A DNA stretch of 64,000 nucleotides from the NCBI RefSeq assembly GCF_021347895.1, contig NC_067132.1, positions 30,515,257-30,579,256 on the forward strand, read 5' to 3'. Position 1 is the stretch's first letter; the number at the start of each line of letters is the position of its first letter. Under the pieces are notes generated by a model, which was not told the origin of the DNA, searched no databases, and saw only the letters and a list, made by a program, of their open reading frames with translations. Source of the DNA: Acanthochromis polyacanthus (taxonomy: Eukaryota > Chordata > Actinopteri > Pomacentridae). A program made the position numbers and the translations under genes. Positions 26,301 through 38,300 of the stretch are shown piece after piece.

Positions 26301-29300
26301 TTAAATAAAAGGGAAACTTTTAAGGAATTTTCCTCCTGAAGATTTTGCAAATTTTTATATATTTGGGGAATTTTTTGCTGAATTTTTGGATTTTTGTCAG
26401 ACAGGGCAAAATATTTTTTTGGTGCCATAAATGAGGACAACAGGAGGCTTGACAATCCTGGTAAAATAGAGCTGAAAATAAGTCTAATTTTAAGATCTCA
26501 ATATTCTAAATATCTTATTTCAAGAAATGTTATGAAGCCATTTTTCACTTGTTCTATTGGCAGATTTTTTTACACTTATTTCAAGGTAAAGTTCCTTGAA
26601 ATAAGTTTTTTTTTTCTTGTTTTTAGAGGAGCATTTTTTCCAGTGTACAGATGATGAGCAGACGACTATGAAAAGGATTGTAAAGGTAGAAAAATATAAA
26701 CATACATTAGTTTGTATTTTATTTTCCAGTGTTGGTAACATCTGGGGAACCTCAGAAAAATGCTGGACATGTTAATTATGTTTTTTTTTAATACTTGTAA
26801 AATAAATCATTGAAGAAACTCTGCTGTGTCCAGCTAACAGAAGACATTTCTGAGCAGTTCTTCATGGTTGTTCTGCTTCCACAGAGCTGCAGGACTTTAT
26901 GTTGCAGTGAAAAAATGAATAAAACCGTGAAGAAAAACGTGACAGGAGCAAAGAGGCTGCTGCTGCTTGGAGTTCCACTCATGAAGATAAACAAATAAAT
27001 TGAACCACTAAAAGTTAGTAGAGGCCAGAAACCTAAAGAGAACTCCTTTAAAGTTGTAATGAATTTTAATTTACCGACTGGACTCACCTTTTTGCTGCTG
27101 CTGGATGTGTTGTCATTGGAGATGTTAGCAAAATGTCACAGGTTAAGTTGCTGTTTCAGGGTAATTTTGGCTCTTTTTGCAAATTTTTTTTTTTGCCGAA
27201 TTTGAGTTTTTGTTATAATTTCACCTGTTCTCAGTGTTTTTCCTGGCATTTTTTTAACCTTTCAGGGTAGTTTTGCCTCTTTTCGTGGTGATTTTGTGTC
27301 TATTTCTGGTTATTTTGGATGTTTTTTGTGCCAAATTTCAGTTTTTGTTGCAGTTTCACGTGTTTTGGGGTCGTTTTGGTCCATTTTGTGGTGATTTTGG
27401 GTGTTTTTCCTGCATATTTGAACCTTTCAAGGTAGTTTTGGCTCTTTAAGGGGTGATTCTTTCCGGTTTTGTGGTTATTTTGTATGGTTTTTGCGCCAAA
27501 TTTGAGTTTTTGTTGCAATTTCACGTTTTGTGGTCGCTTTGGTCCATTTTGTGGTGATTTGTTACTTTTTGTGGTGATTTTGGGTGTTTTTCCTGCACAT
27601 TTGAACCTTTCCTGGTAGTTTTGGCTCTTTAAGGGGTGATTCTTTCCGGTTTTGTGGTTATTTTGTATGGTTTTTGCGCCAAATTTGAGTTTTTGTTGCA
27701 GTTTCACCTGCTTTGTGGTAGTTTTGGTCCTTAATTTACCGACCGGACTCACCCTTTTGCTGCTGCTGGACGTGCTCTCGTTGGAGACGTCAGCTGATGT
27801 CACAGGTTGAGTTGCTGGTTGTTGTTCTGTTGCTTTTTCCTGCGTTTCCCTGGCAACCTGCTGGGCGTTTCTGGAGCTGGACTCGGGTTTGATCCGGACC
27901 TCCGGCTTCAGAACGACGAGGCTCGGTTTGGGCCTGGAAGCAGGACTGAGGCTGGAGATGCGTTTGACTTTGGGCTGACGGTTGAAGTTTGGAACGGTTG
28001 GTGGAGGACGAGTCGGGATGGACGGAGGAGGAAGAGGAGGAGCAGTGGGAGTCTTCTTACCGACGGCCGGTAGCGTCACCCTCGGTGCTGCTCTGCTCAG
28101 CTGCTCCCTCTGCTCCTGGAGCCTCAGCAGGGCGACGCTGACGTGACGAGACGGAGTTTTGTTCCTGAAGATGGGAACCAGTTTGGGAGGAGGGTTTACT
28201 GGAGGAGGAGGAGGAGGAGGGAGAACCGAGGAGGAGGAGGAGGTGAGGGATGAAGCCGGCTGGAAGAGCGGCAGGAAAGTCTGCGTCGCTCTGCTCTGAA
28301 ATCCACTTCCATGACACACAGCTCCACCCTGCTGGGAGACGGGGGTCCAGGACGGCGGCTGAGACCCAAAGGAGGGCCTCTGGGGCTGGGCAGGAGGAGG
28401 AGCAGGGAGCTGGGAGAGGACCGGCCTGGTGGAGGTGGAGGTGGAGGGGTTGATCTGCTCAGCGTCCAACACCTGAGGAGGCCAGAAAATTAAGAACAAT
28501 AAAAAATAAAACAATTTTAGCTAAAATATTTGGAATATTGTACAGGTTTTCCCTGTTTAAGAGAATCAACCATTAAAACACAGAAAAAAAGGTTTAAAAA
28601 AGGAAAGCAAAAAGAAAAATCAACCATTAAAACACAGAAAAAAGTTTTTTAAAAAAGGAAAGAAAAAAAGAAAAATAAACCATTAAAACACAGAAAAAAG
28701 TTTTTTTTAAAAAGGAAAGAAAAAAAGAAAAATCAACCATTAAAACACAGAAAAAAGTTTTTTTAAAAAAGGAAAGAAAAAAAGAAAAATCAACAATTAA
28801 AACACAGAAAAAAGTTTTTTTTAAAAAGGAAAGAAAAAAAGAAAAATCAACCATTAAAACACAGAAAAAAGTTTAAAAAAGGAAAGAAAAAAGAAAAATC
28901 AACCATTAAAACACAGAATAAAGTTTTTTTTAAAAAAGGAAAGCAAAAAGAAAAATCAACAATTAAAACACAGAAAAAAGTTTTTTTTAAAAAGGAAAGA
29001 AAAAAAGAAAAATCAACCATTAAAACACAGAAAAAAGTTTTTTTAAAAGGAAAGAAAAAAAGAAAAATCAACCATTAAAACACAGAAAAAAGTTTTTTTA
29101 AAAAAGGAAAGAAAAAAAGAAAAATCAACCATTAAAACACAGAAAAAAAGTTTAAAAAAGAAAAAAGAAAAATCAACCATTCAAACACAGAATAAAGTTT
29201 TTTTAAAAAAGGAAAAAAAATCAACCATTAAAATACAGAAAAGTTTTTTAAAAAAGAAAAATCAACCATTAAAACATAGAAAAAAGCAAAGAAAAGAGAA

Positions 29301-32300
29301 AAATCAACCATTAAAACACAGAAAAAAGGACAGAAAAAAAAATCTACCGTTAAAACTGATGAAATCTGTACTTTTGTAAATAACTCTTTTACAGTAAAGT
29401 TGCACATTTTTACAACAATAAAATCAGCAAAACCAGAGCTTTTTTATTTTTTGAAAATTGGGTGAATAATATTTTTACGTTTCCCAATTTTGTTAAATTC
29501 TAGTTAATATCTAGTAAATTTATCAAAAAAGCAAAAATCACTGAAAAATATACACTCAAGCTTTTTACAGTATTTATTTATTTTACAGTTAATAGCCGTT
29601 ATTTGAAAGAAAAATTGTTTATTAAGGATTAAAAATGTATCCGTGTTCCTTAAATGGTCATTTGTTGTTTTTAAATGTTTGATCTAAAATATTTTTTTTG
29701 TCAGAAAGGATACTCAGTATATAGGAAATACTAATTTGTTCTTCTCAGACACTAAAGGAAGCAGAATTTAAACTCTTACTTCAGGATTCTTTCCATTTCA
29801 TCCAACAGCGCAGCCATAAAAACCAGATTTAATGAAGTAAAACTTTCAAGGAATCCACTAAACACTGACGTAAAACAAACTATTTGTCCACCAGAACTCC
29901 TGAATCTTTGACGTTCTTTTAAATAATTCTGATTAAACTCACAGCAAACGCAGCAGAATTAAAGCTGAAATGAGAACAGAAGCTCTGAGGCTGAACAGGA
30001 ACCAGGTGGTGATCTGATCAGAGAACCAGAAACAGGTGAGCTGACAGGAAGTAGGAGGAGACTGAGGACACCTGGTGGACAGGTGGAGAACAGCAGCAGA
30101 TAAAAGAAAACTCCCTGACAGCATCACTGACCACGTCTCAGTTATTCTGGATGATTTCTGAGTTATTTTGAACAAGTTTCACCGCATTCTGGACAATTTT
30201 TGCATCATTTTAGACATTATTGAAGTAATTCTGGATGATTTTTAGAACACTCTGAACAGGTTTCGTGTCATTTTGGACAATATTTGAATAATTTTGCACC
30301 GGTTTTGTGTCATCTGGGACATTTTTGAGTCTTTCGAGCAGGCTTCACAACATTTTTTTTTACACTTTTTGAGTTATTTTGAAAAGGTTTATGTTTTTGT
30401 ATGTGTTTGGTACAATATTTGAACAATTTTGCACATTTTGTGACATTTTGGACCACTTTTGAGTCACTTTGGACCACTTTTGAGTCACTTTGGACCACTT
30501 TTGAGTCATTTTGGGCCATTTTTGAGTCAGTTTGGACCACTTTTCAGTCATTTTGGGCAATTTTTCATTCATTTTGGACCACTTTTGAGTTATTTTGGGC
30601 CATTTTTCATTCACTTTGGACCACTTTTGAGTCACTTTGGACCACTTTTGAGTCACTTTGGACCACTTTTGAGTCATTTTGGGCCATTTTTGAGTCAGTT
30701 TGGACCACTTTTCAGTCATTTTGGGCAATTTTTCATTCATTTTGGACCACTTTTGAGTCATTTTGGGCCATTTTTCATTCACTTTGGACCACTTTTGAGT
30801 CACTTTGGACCACTTTTGAGTCATTTTGGGCCACTTTTGAGTCAGTTTGGACCACTTTTGAGTCATTTTGGGCCATTTTTCATTCACTTTGGACCACTTT
30901 TGAGTCACTTTGGACCACTTTTGAGTCATTTTGGGCCACTTTTGAGTCACTTTGGACCACTTTTGAGTCATTTTGGGCAATTTTTCATTCATTTTGGACC
31001 ACTTTTGAGTCATTTTGTGCCATTTTTCATTCATTTTGGACCACTTTTGAGTCATTTTGGACCACTTTTGAGTCATTTTGGGCCATTTTTCATTCACTTT
31101 GGACCACTTTTGAGTCATTTTGGACAACTTTTGAGTCATTTTGGACCATTTTTGAGGAATTGTGGACAGATTCTTTCTCATTTTGGACAACTTTTGAGTC
31201 ATTAAGTCATTTTGGACAGGCTTTGTGTATTTTGGACATTTTCTGAGTCATTCTGAGCAGGTTTCACCACATTTTGGACAGTATTTCAAGTGTTCCAGAC
31301 ATTTTTAAGCCATTTTGGATAAAGTGTAAGTCATTCTGGATGATTTATGAAACACTTTGAGTAGGTTTATATAAGTTTGGACCATATTTGAATAATTTTG
31401 CACAGGTTTCGTGTCATTTTGAAAGATTTTTGGGTCATTTTGGACAAGATTCACAGCTGGATTTTTTTGTTGCATTTTTCAGTTTTGAATAGGATTATTA
31501 ATAATAGGTTTAATAATAATTTTTGAGTCATTCTGGACCATTTTGAGTCGCTTTGGACCACTTTTGAGTCATTTTGGGCCATTTTTCATTCATTTTGGAC
31601 CACTTTTGAGTCATTTTGGGCCATTTTTCATTCATTTTGGACCACTTTTGAGTAATTTTGGACCACTTTTGAGTCGTTTTGGGCCATTTTTCATTCATTT
31701 TGGACCACTTTTGAGTAATTTTGGACCACTTTTGAGTCGTTTTGGACCACTTTTGAGTCATTTTGTGCCATTTTTCATTCACTTTGGACCACTTTTGAGT
31801 CATTTTGGGCCATTTTTCATTCACTTTGGACCACTTTTGAGTCATTTTGGGCCATTTTTCATTCATTTTGGACCACTTTTGAGTCATTTTGGACCACTTT
31901 TGAGTCATTTTGGGCCATTTTTCATTCACTTTGGACCACTTTTGAGTCATTTTGGGCCATTTTTCATTCATTTTGGACCACTTTTGAGTCATTTTGGACC
32001 ACTTTTGAGTCGTTTTGGGCCATTTTTCATTCATTTTGGACCACTTTTGAGTCATTTTGGACCATTTTGAGTCATTTTGGACCATTTTTCATTCACTTTG
32101 GACCACTTTTGAGTCATTTTGGGCCATTTTTCATTCACTTTGGACCACTTTTGAGTCACTTTGGACCACTTTTGAGTCATTTTGGGCCACTTTTGAGTCA
32201 CTTTGGACCACTTTTGAGTCATTTTGGGCAATTTTTCATTCATTTTGGACCACTTTTGAGTCATTTTGTGCCATTTTTCATTCATTTTGGACCACTTTTG

Positions 32301-35300
32301 AGTCATTTTGGACCACTTTTGAGTCATTTTGGGCCATTTTTCATTCACTTTGGACCACTTTTGAGTCATTTTGGACAACTTTTGAGTCATTTTGGACCAT
32401 TTTTGAGGAATTGTGGACAGATTCTTTCTCATTTTGGACAACTTTTGAGTCATTAAGTCATTTTGGACAGGCTTTGTGTATTTTGGACATTTTCTGAGTC
32501 ATTCTGAGCAGGTTTCACCACATTTTGGACAGTATTTCAAGTGTTCCAGACATTTTTAAGCCATTTTGGATAAAGTGTAAGTCATTCTGGATGATTTATG
32601 AAACACTTTGAGTAGGTTTATATAAGTTTGGACCATATTTGAATAATTTTGCACAGGTTTCGTGTCATTTTGAAAGATTTTTGGGTCATTTTGGACAAGA
32701 TTCACAGCTGGATTTTTTTGTTGCATTTTTCAGTTTTGAATAGGATTATTAATAATAGGTTTAATAATAATTTTTGAGTCATTCTGGACCATTTTGAGTC
32801 GCTTTGGACCACTTTTGAGTCATTTTGGGCCATTTTTCATTCATTTTGGACCACTTTTGAGTCATTTTGGGCCATTTTTCATTCATTTTGGACCACTTTT
32901 GAGTAATTTTGGACCACTTTTGAGTCGTTTTGGGCCATTTTTCATTCATTTTGGACCACTTTTGAGTAATTTTGGACCACTTTTGAGTCGTTTTGGACCA
33001 CTTTTGAGTCATTTTGTGCCACTTTTGAGTCATTTTGGACCACTTTTGAGTCATTTTGGGCCATTTTTCATTCACTTTGGACCACTTTTGAGTCATTTTG
33101 GGCCATTTTTCATTCATTTTGGACCACTTTTGAGTCATTTTGGACCACTTTTGAGTCATTTTGGGCCATTTTTCATTCACTTTGGACCACTTTTGAGTCA
33201 TTTTGGGCCATTTTTCATTCATTTTGGACCACTTTTGAGTCATTTTGGACCACTTTTGAGTCGTTTTGGGCCATTTTTCATTCATTTTGGACCACTTTTG
33301 AGTCATTTTGGACCATTTTGAGTCATTTTGGACCATTTTTCATTCACTTTGGACCACTTTTGAGTCATTTTGGGCCATTTTTCATTCATTTTGGACCACT
33401 TTTGAGTAATTTTGGACCACTTTTGAGTCGTTTTGGGCCATTTTTCATTCATTTTGGACCATTTTTGAGTCATTTTGGACCATTTTTGAGTCATTCTGAA
33501 CAGGTTTTTATCCCATTTTGGATGATTTTCAGTCATTTTGAACAACTGTGGACAGAGTTCATCTCATTATGGATCATATGCGACAATATTTAAGTCATTC
33601 TTGACAATTCTTTAGTCCTTTTTTAAGTCATTTTAGACTATGTTTGAGTCATTTTGCACAGCTTTCATCGTTGGTTCTAGCTGTGGAGTCGTACTGGACA
33701 GATTTCAGTCTGCAAAATGTGGTGAAAATAAATCAGAAGTTCTCCAAAATAGACACAAGAACTGTATTCTAGCTGGCTCTCACAACGTTTGACAGACTTC
33801 AGCTTCTCCCACTCAGCTCAGTCTACAGAGACTTTTACAGCTTTTCTCTTCTTCTACTGAGCACCATAAATATTTTAGTTTTATTCTGTGAGAACTGAAT
33901 CGATCTCGGCGGGTGTTTTATCGCCGAGGGTTTCTCCAGGCTGATAAAATACTCTTCGGCTGCACCGGGTGAATAAGAAACACCTCTTTCCCCTCGACAT
34001 GAGAAATAGCTTTAATTCCAGCTGCTTCGTTGCGCTTCATTGGCTGGTTTCAGCTTAGACTTCGCCGAGGGTTTGGAGCTGCTCAGGGAACTGGAAGTGA
34101 ATGAACACGATTATTAAAACTATTAAATGCTAACAGAGATGTTTCACTCTGATCTCGTGGGAGAAAAACCACGTGGAAATGAGAAAAAAGTCATCTGTTC
34201 TTCATAAAGTGCATTTTATCTGCAGAAAGGCTTCTTCACGCGATGATGAACGACTGTCAACCTGCTGCCCTGAAGATGAGTAACGCTGGCTATCGTCTTT
34301 ATGAAGAGAGGCAGAGCTTTTCATTGGCTGCCAGGATGAAGACGTGCATCCCCAACACTTTTCTTTTTAATCAGAAATAACCTCTGGACGCACACCAACA
34401 TCTGTACCAGGAAAATTCATCCCTCGGCTTCGCTCATAAAACCGCTGCTGAGGATTTTACAACGTGGGAAATGTCTTTTATAAAATATTCTGCATAAAAC
34501 AGCGAGAGAGTGAGAAAACAGACAAAGAAGCAGAGCTGTAGTCAAACGAGTTCAGCACATCAGAGGCACAGAAATGTAGTCTCACTGAGTATTACTGACA
34601 AAAATCCTTCAAAATGACAAAAAATAATGGTCAAAATAAAGCAAGAATAGTTCAAAATTAATCAAAAATCGTTCAAAAGAATCAAAGTGATTCAAAATAA
34701 AACAACAGCCGTTAAAAACGAATCAAAAATCATTCAAAGTAAGTCACAAATTCTTCAAAATGACTCAAAATTTGGTCAAAATCAGTCAAAAATTCTCCAA
34801 AATTAATGAAAATGTGGTCAAAAAAGTCCAAAAATCTCAAAGATGACTCAAAATTTTGTCCAAATAAATCAAAAGTCGTCCAACGTGACTCAAATTGTGG
34901 TCAAAGCAAGCTAAAAAATCTCCAAAATTATTCAAAAATTTGCCAAATTAGGTAAAAAATTCTCCAAAATGAATCAAAATGTGGTCAAAATATCAGAAGT
35001 TCCGATAAGGTCAGAAGGTGCCTTTGGTCCGACATTAATATATAAGTTAAATCAGAACAAAATCAGAGAAAGAATCACTGTTTTTATTTGTGCTTGAATG
35101 AAGTAAAGAATCTAAATGGTGTTTTTGTTGTTTTCTTAAAGAGTCTGGATGAAGTTGTGGTTTGTTTACACAAGAAAAATATCTCTGAAGAAAACCAGAT
35201 ATCTCTAAAGAAAACCCAGATAATTCTGAAGAAAACCCAGATAATTCTAAAGAAAACCAGATAATTCTGAAGAAAACCCAGATATATCTAAAGAAAACCC

Positions 35301-38300
35301 AGATAATTCTGAAGAAAACCCAGATAATTCTGAAGAAAACCAGATAATTCTGAAGAAAACCAGATAATTCTGAAGAAAACCCAGATATGTCTGAAGAAAA
35401 CCCAGATAATTCTGAAGAAAACCAGATAATTCTGAAGAAAACCCAGATATGTCTGAAGAAAACCCAGATAATTCTGAAGAAAACCCAGATATGTCTGAAG
35501 AAAACCCAGATATGTCTGAAGAAAACCCAGATAATTCTGAAGAAAACCCAGATATGTCTGAAGAAAACCCAGATAATTCTGAAGAAAACCCAGATAATTC
35601 TGAAGAAAACCAGATAATTCTGAAGAAAACCCAGATAATTCTAAAGAAAACCAGATAATTCTGAAGAAAACCCAGATATGTCTAAAGAAAACCAGATAAT
35701 TCTGAAGAAAACCCAGATAATTCTGAAGAAAACCCAGATATGTCTAAAGAAAACCAGATAATTCTGAAGAAAACCCAGATAATTCTGAAGAAAACCCAGA
35801 TATGTCTAAAGAAAACCAGATAATTCTGAAGAAAACCCAGATATCTCTGAAGAAAACCCAGATAATTCTGAAGAAAACCAGATATCTCTAAAGAAAACCC
35901 AGATAATTCTGAAGAAAACCCAGATATGTCTAAAGAAAACCAGATAATTCTGAAGAAAACCAGATAATTCTGAAGAAAACCCAGATATCTCTGAAGAAAA
36001 CCCAGATAATTCTGAAGAAAACCAGATAATTCTGAAGAAAACCCAGATAATTCTGAAGAAAACCCAGATATGTCTAAAGAAAACCAGATAATTCTGAAGA
36101 AAACCAGATAATTCTAAAGAAAACCAGATAATTCTGAAGAAAACCCAGATATGTCTAAAGAAAACCCAGATATCTCTGAAGAAAACCCAGATAATTCTGA
36201 AGAAAACCCAGATATCTCTGAAGAAAACCCAGATAATTCTGAAGAAAACCCAGATAATTCTGAAGAAAACCCAGATATCTCTGAAGAAAACCCAGATAAT
36301 TCTGAAGAAAACCAGATATCTCTAAAGAAAACCCAGATAATTCTGAAGAAAACCCAGATATGTCTAAAGAAAACCAGATAATTCTGAAGAAAACCAGATA
36401 ATTCTGAAGAAAACCCAGATAATTCTGAAGAAAACCAGATAATTCTGAAGAAAACCCAGATATCTCTGAAGAAAACCCAGATAATTCTGAAGAAAACCAG
36501 ATATCTCTAAAGAAAACCCAGATAATTCTGAAGAAAACCCAGATATGTCTAAAGAAAACCAGATAATTCTGAAGAAAACCAGATAATTCTGAAGAAAACC
36601 CAGATATCTCTGAAGAAAACCCAGATAATTCTGAAGAAAACCAGATAATTCTGAAGAAAACCCAGATAATTCTGAAGAAAACCCAGATATGTCTAAAGAA
36701 AACCAGATAATTCTGAAGAAAACCAGATAATTCTAAAGAAAACCAGATAATTCTGAAGAAAACCCAGATATGTCTAAAGAAAACCCAGATATCTCTGAAG
36801 AAAACCCAGATAATTCTGAAGAAAACCCAGATATCTCTGAAGAAAACCCAGATAATTCTGAAGAAAACCCAGATATCTCTGAAGAAAACCCAGATAATTC
36901 TGAAGAAAACCCAGATATGTCTAAAGAAAACCAGATAATTCTGAAGAAAACCCAGATATCTCTGAAGAAAACCCAGATAATTCTGAAGAAAACCCAGATA
37001 TGTCTAAAGAAAACCCAGATATGTCTAAAGAAAACCAGATAATTCTGAAGAAAACCCAGATATCTCTGAAGAAAACCCAGATAATTCTGAAGAAAACCCA
37101 GATATCTCTGAAGAAAACCCAGATAATTCTGAAGAAAACCCAGATATGTCTAAAGAAAACCAGATAATTCTGAAGAAAACCAGATAATTCTAAAGAAAAC
37201 CAGATAATTCTGAAGAAAACCCAGATATGTCTAAAGAAAACCCAGATATCTCTGAAGAAAACCCAGATAATTCTGAAGAAAACCCAGATATCTCTGAAGA
37301 AAACCCAGATACTTCTGAAGAAAACCCAGATAATTCTGAAGAAAACCCAGATATGTCTAAAGAAAACCAGATAATTCTGAAGAAAACCCAGATATGTCTA
37401 AAGAAAACCCAGATATGTCTGAAGAAAACCCAGATAATTCTGAAGAAAACCCAGATATGTCTAAAGAAAACCCAGATATGTCTAAAGAAAACCCAGATAT
37501 CTCTAAAGAAACCAGATAATTCTGAAGAAAACCCAGATATGTCTAAAGAAAACCCAGATATGTCTAAAGAAAACCCAGATAATTCTGAAGAAAACCCAGA
37601 TATGTCTAAAGAAAACCAGATAATTCTGAAGAAAACCCAGATATCTCTGAAGAAAACCCAGATAATTCTGAAGAAAACCAGATAATTCTGAAGAAAACCC
37701 AGATAATTCTGAAGAAAACCCAGATAATTCTGAAGAAAACCAGATAATTCTAAAGAAAACCAGATAATTCTGAAGAAAACCCAGATATGTCTAAAGAAAA
37801 CCCAGATATCTCTGAAGAAAACCCAGATAATTCTGAAGAAAACCCAGATATCTCTGAAGAAAACCCAGATAATTCTGAAGAAAACCCAGATATGTCTAAA
37901 GAAAACCCAGATATCTCTAAAGAAAACCAGATAATTCTGAAGAAAACCCAGATATGTCTAAAGAAAACCCAGATATGTCTAAAGAAAACCCAGATAATTC
38001 TGAAGAAAACCCAGATAATTCTGAAGAAAACCCAGATATGTCTAAAGAAAACCCAGATATGTCTAAAGAAAACCCAGATATCTCTAAAGAAAACCCAGAT
38101 AATTCTGAAGAAAACCCAGATAATTCTGAAGAAAACCAGATAATTCTGAAGAAAACCCAGATATGTCTAAAGAAAACCCAGATATGTCTAAAGAAAACCC
38201 AGATATGTCTAAAGAAAACCCAGATATCTCTAAAGAAAACCCAGATATCTCTAAAGAAAACCCAGATATGTCTAAAGAAAACCAGATAATTCTGAAGAAA

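Larger units (their letters stand above)
25717..26645. mobile_element. hAT-like MITE hosting a nested insertion
   Basis: Ends CACTGCAAAAACTC and its counterpart ttttttccagtg (imperfect inverted repeats) with the usual fish filler (aaatcttaccaagtctattt, cttatttcaag). Interrupted at 25896-26452 by a second element. It abuts the end of the 39-bp array. Confidence 0.7.

Noticed and set aside
27066..27153. Additional coding exon between exons 11 and 12
   Set aside because: It is a diverged copy of the exon 11 end with an extra base and a stop in the parental frame.
27300..27752. C18orf63 frame continuing past exon 11 (KLQQKLKFGAKT repeats)
   Set aside because: It runs through a strong GTGAGT donor into intron repeats found elsewhere in the window; exon 12 fits in phase instead.
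30360..33593. Open frames up to 281 codons (repeating FGPLLSH or MTQKWSK)
   Set aside because: Products of a 21-bp tandem repeat with period divisible by three; both strands are equally open.
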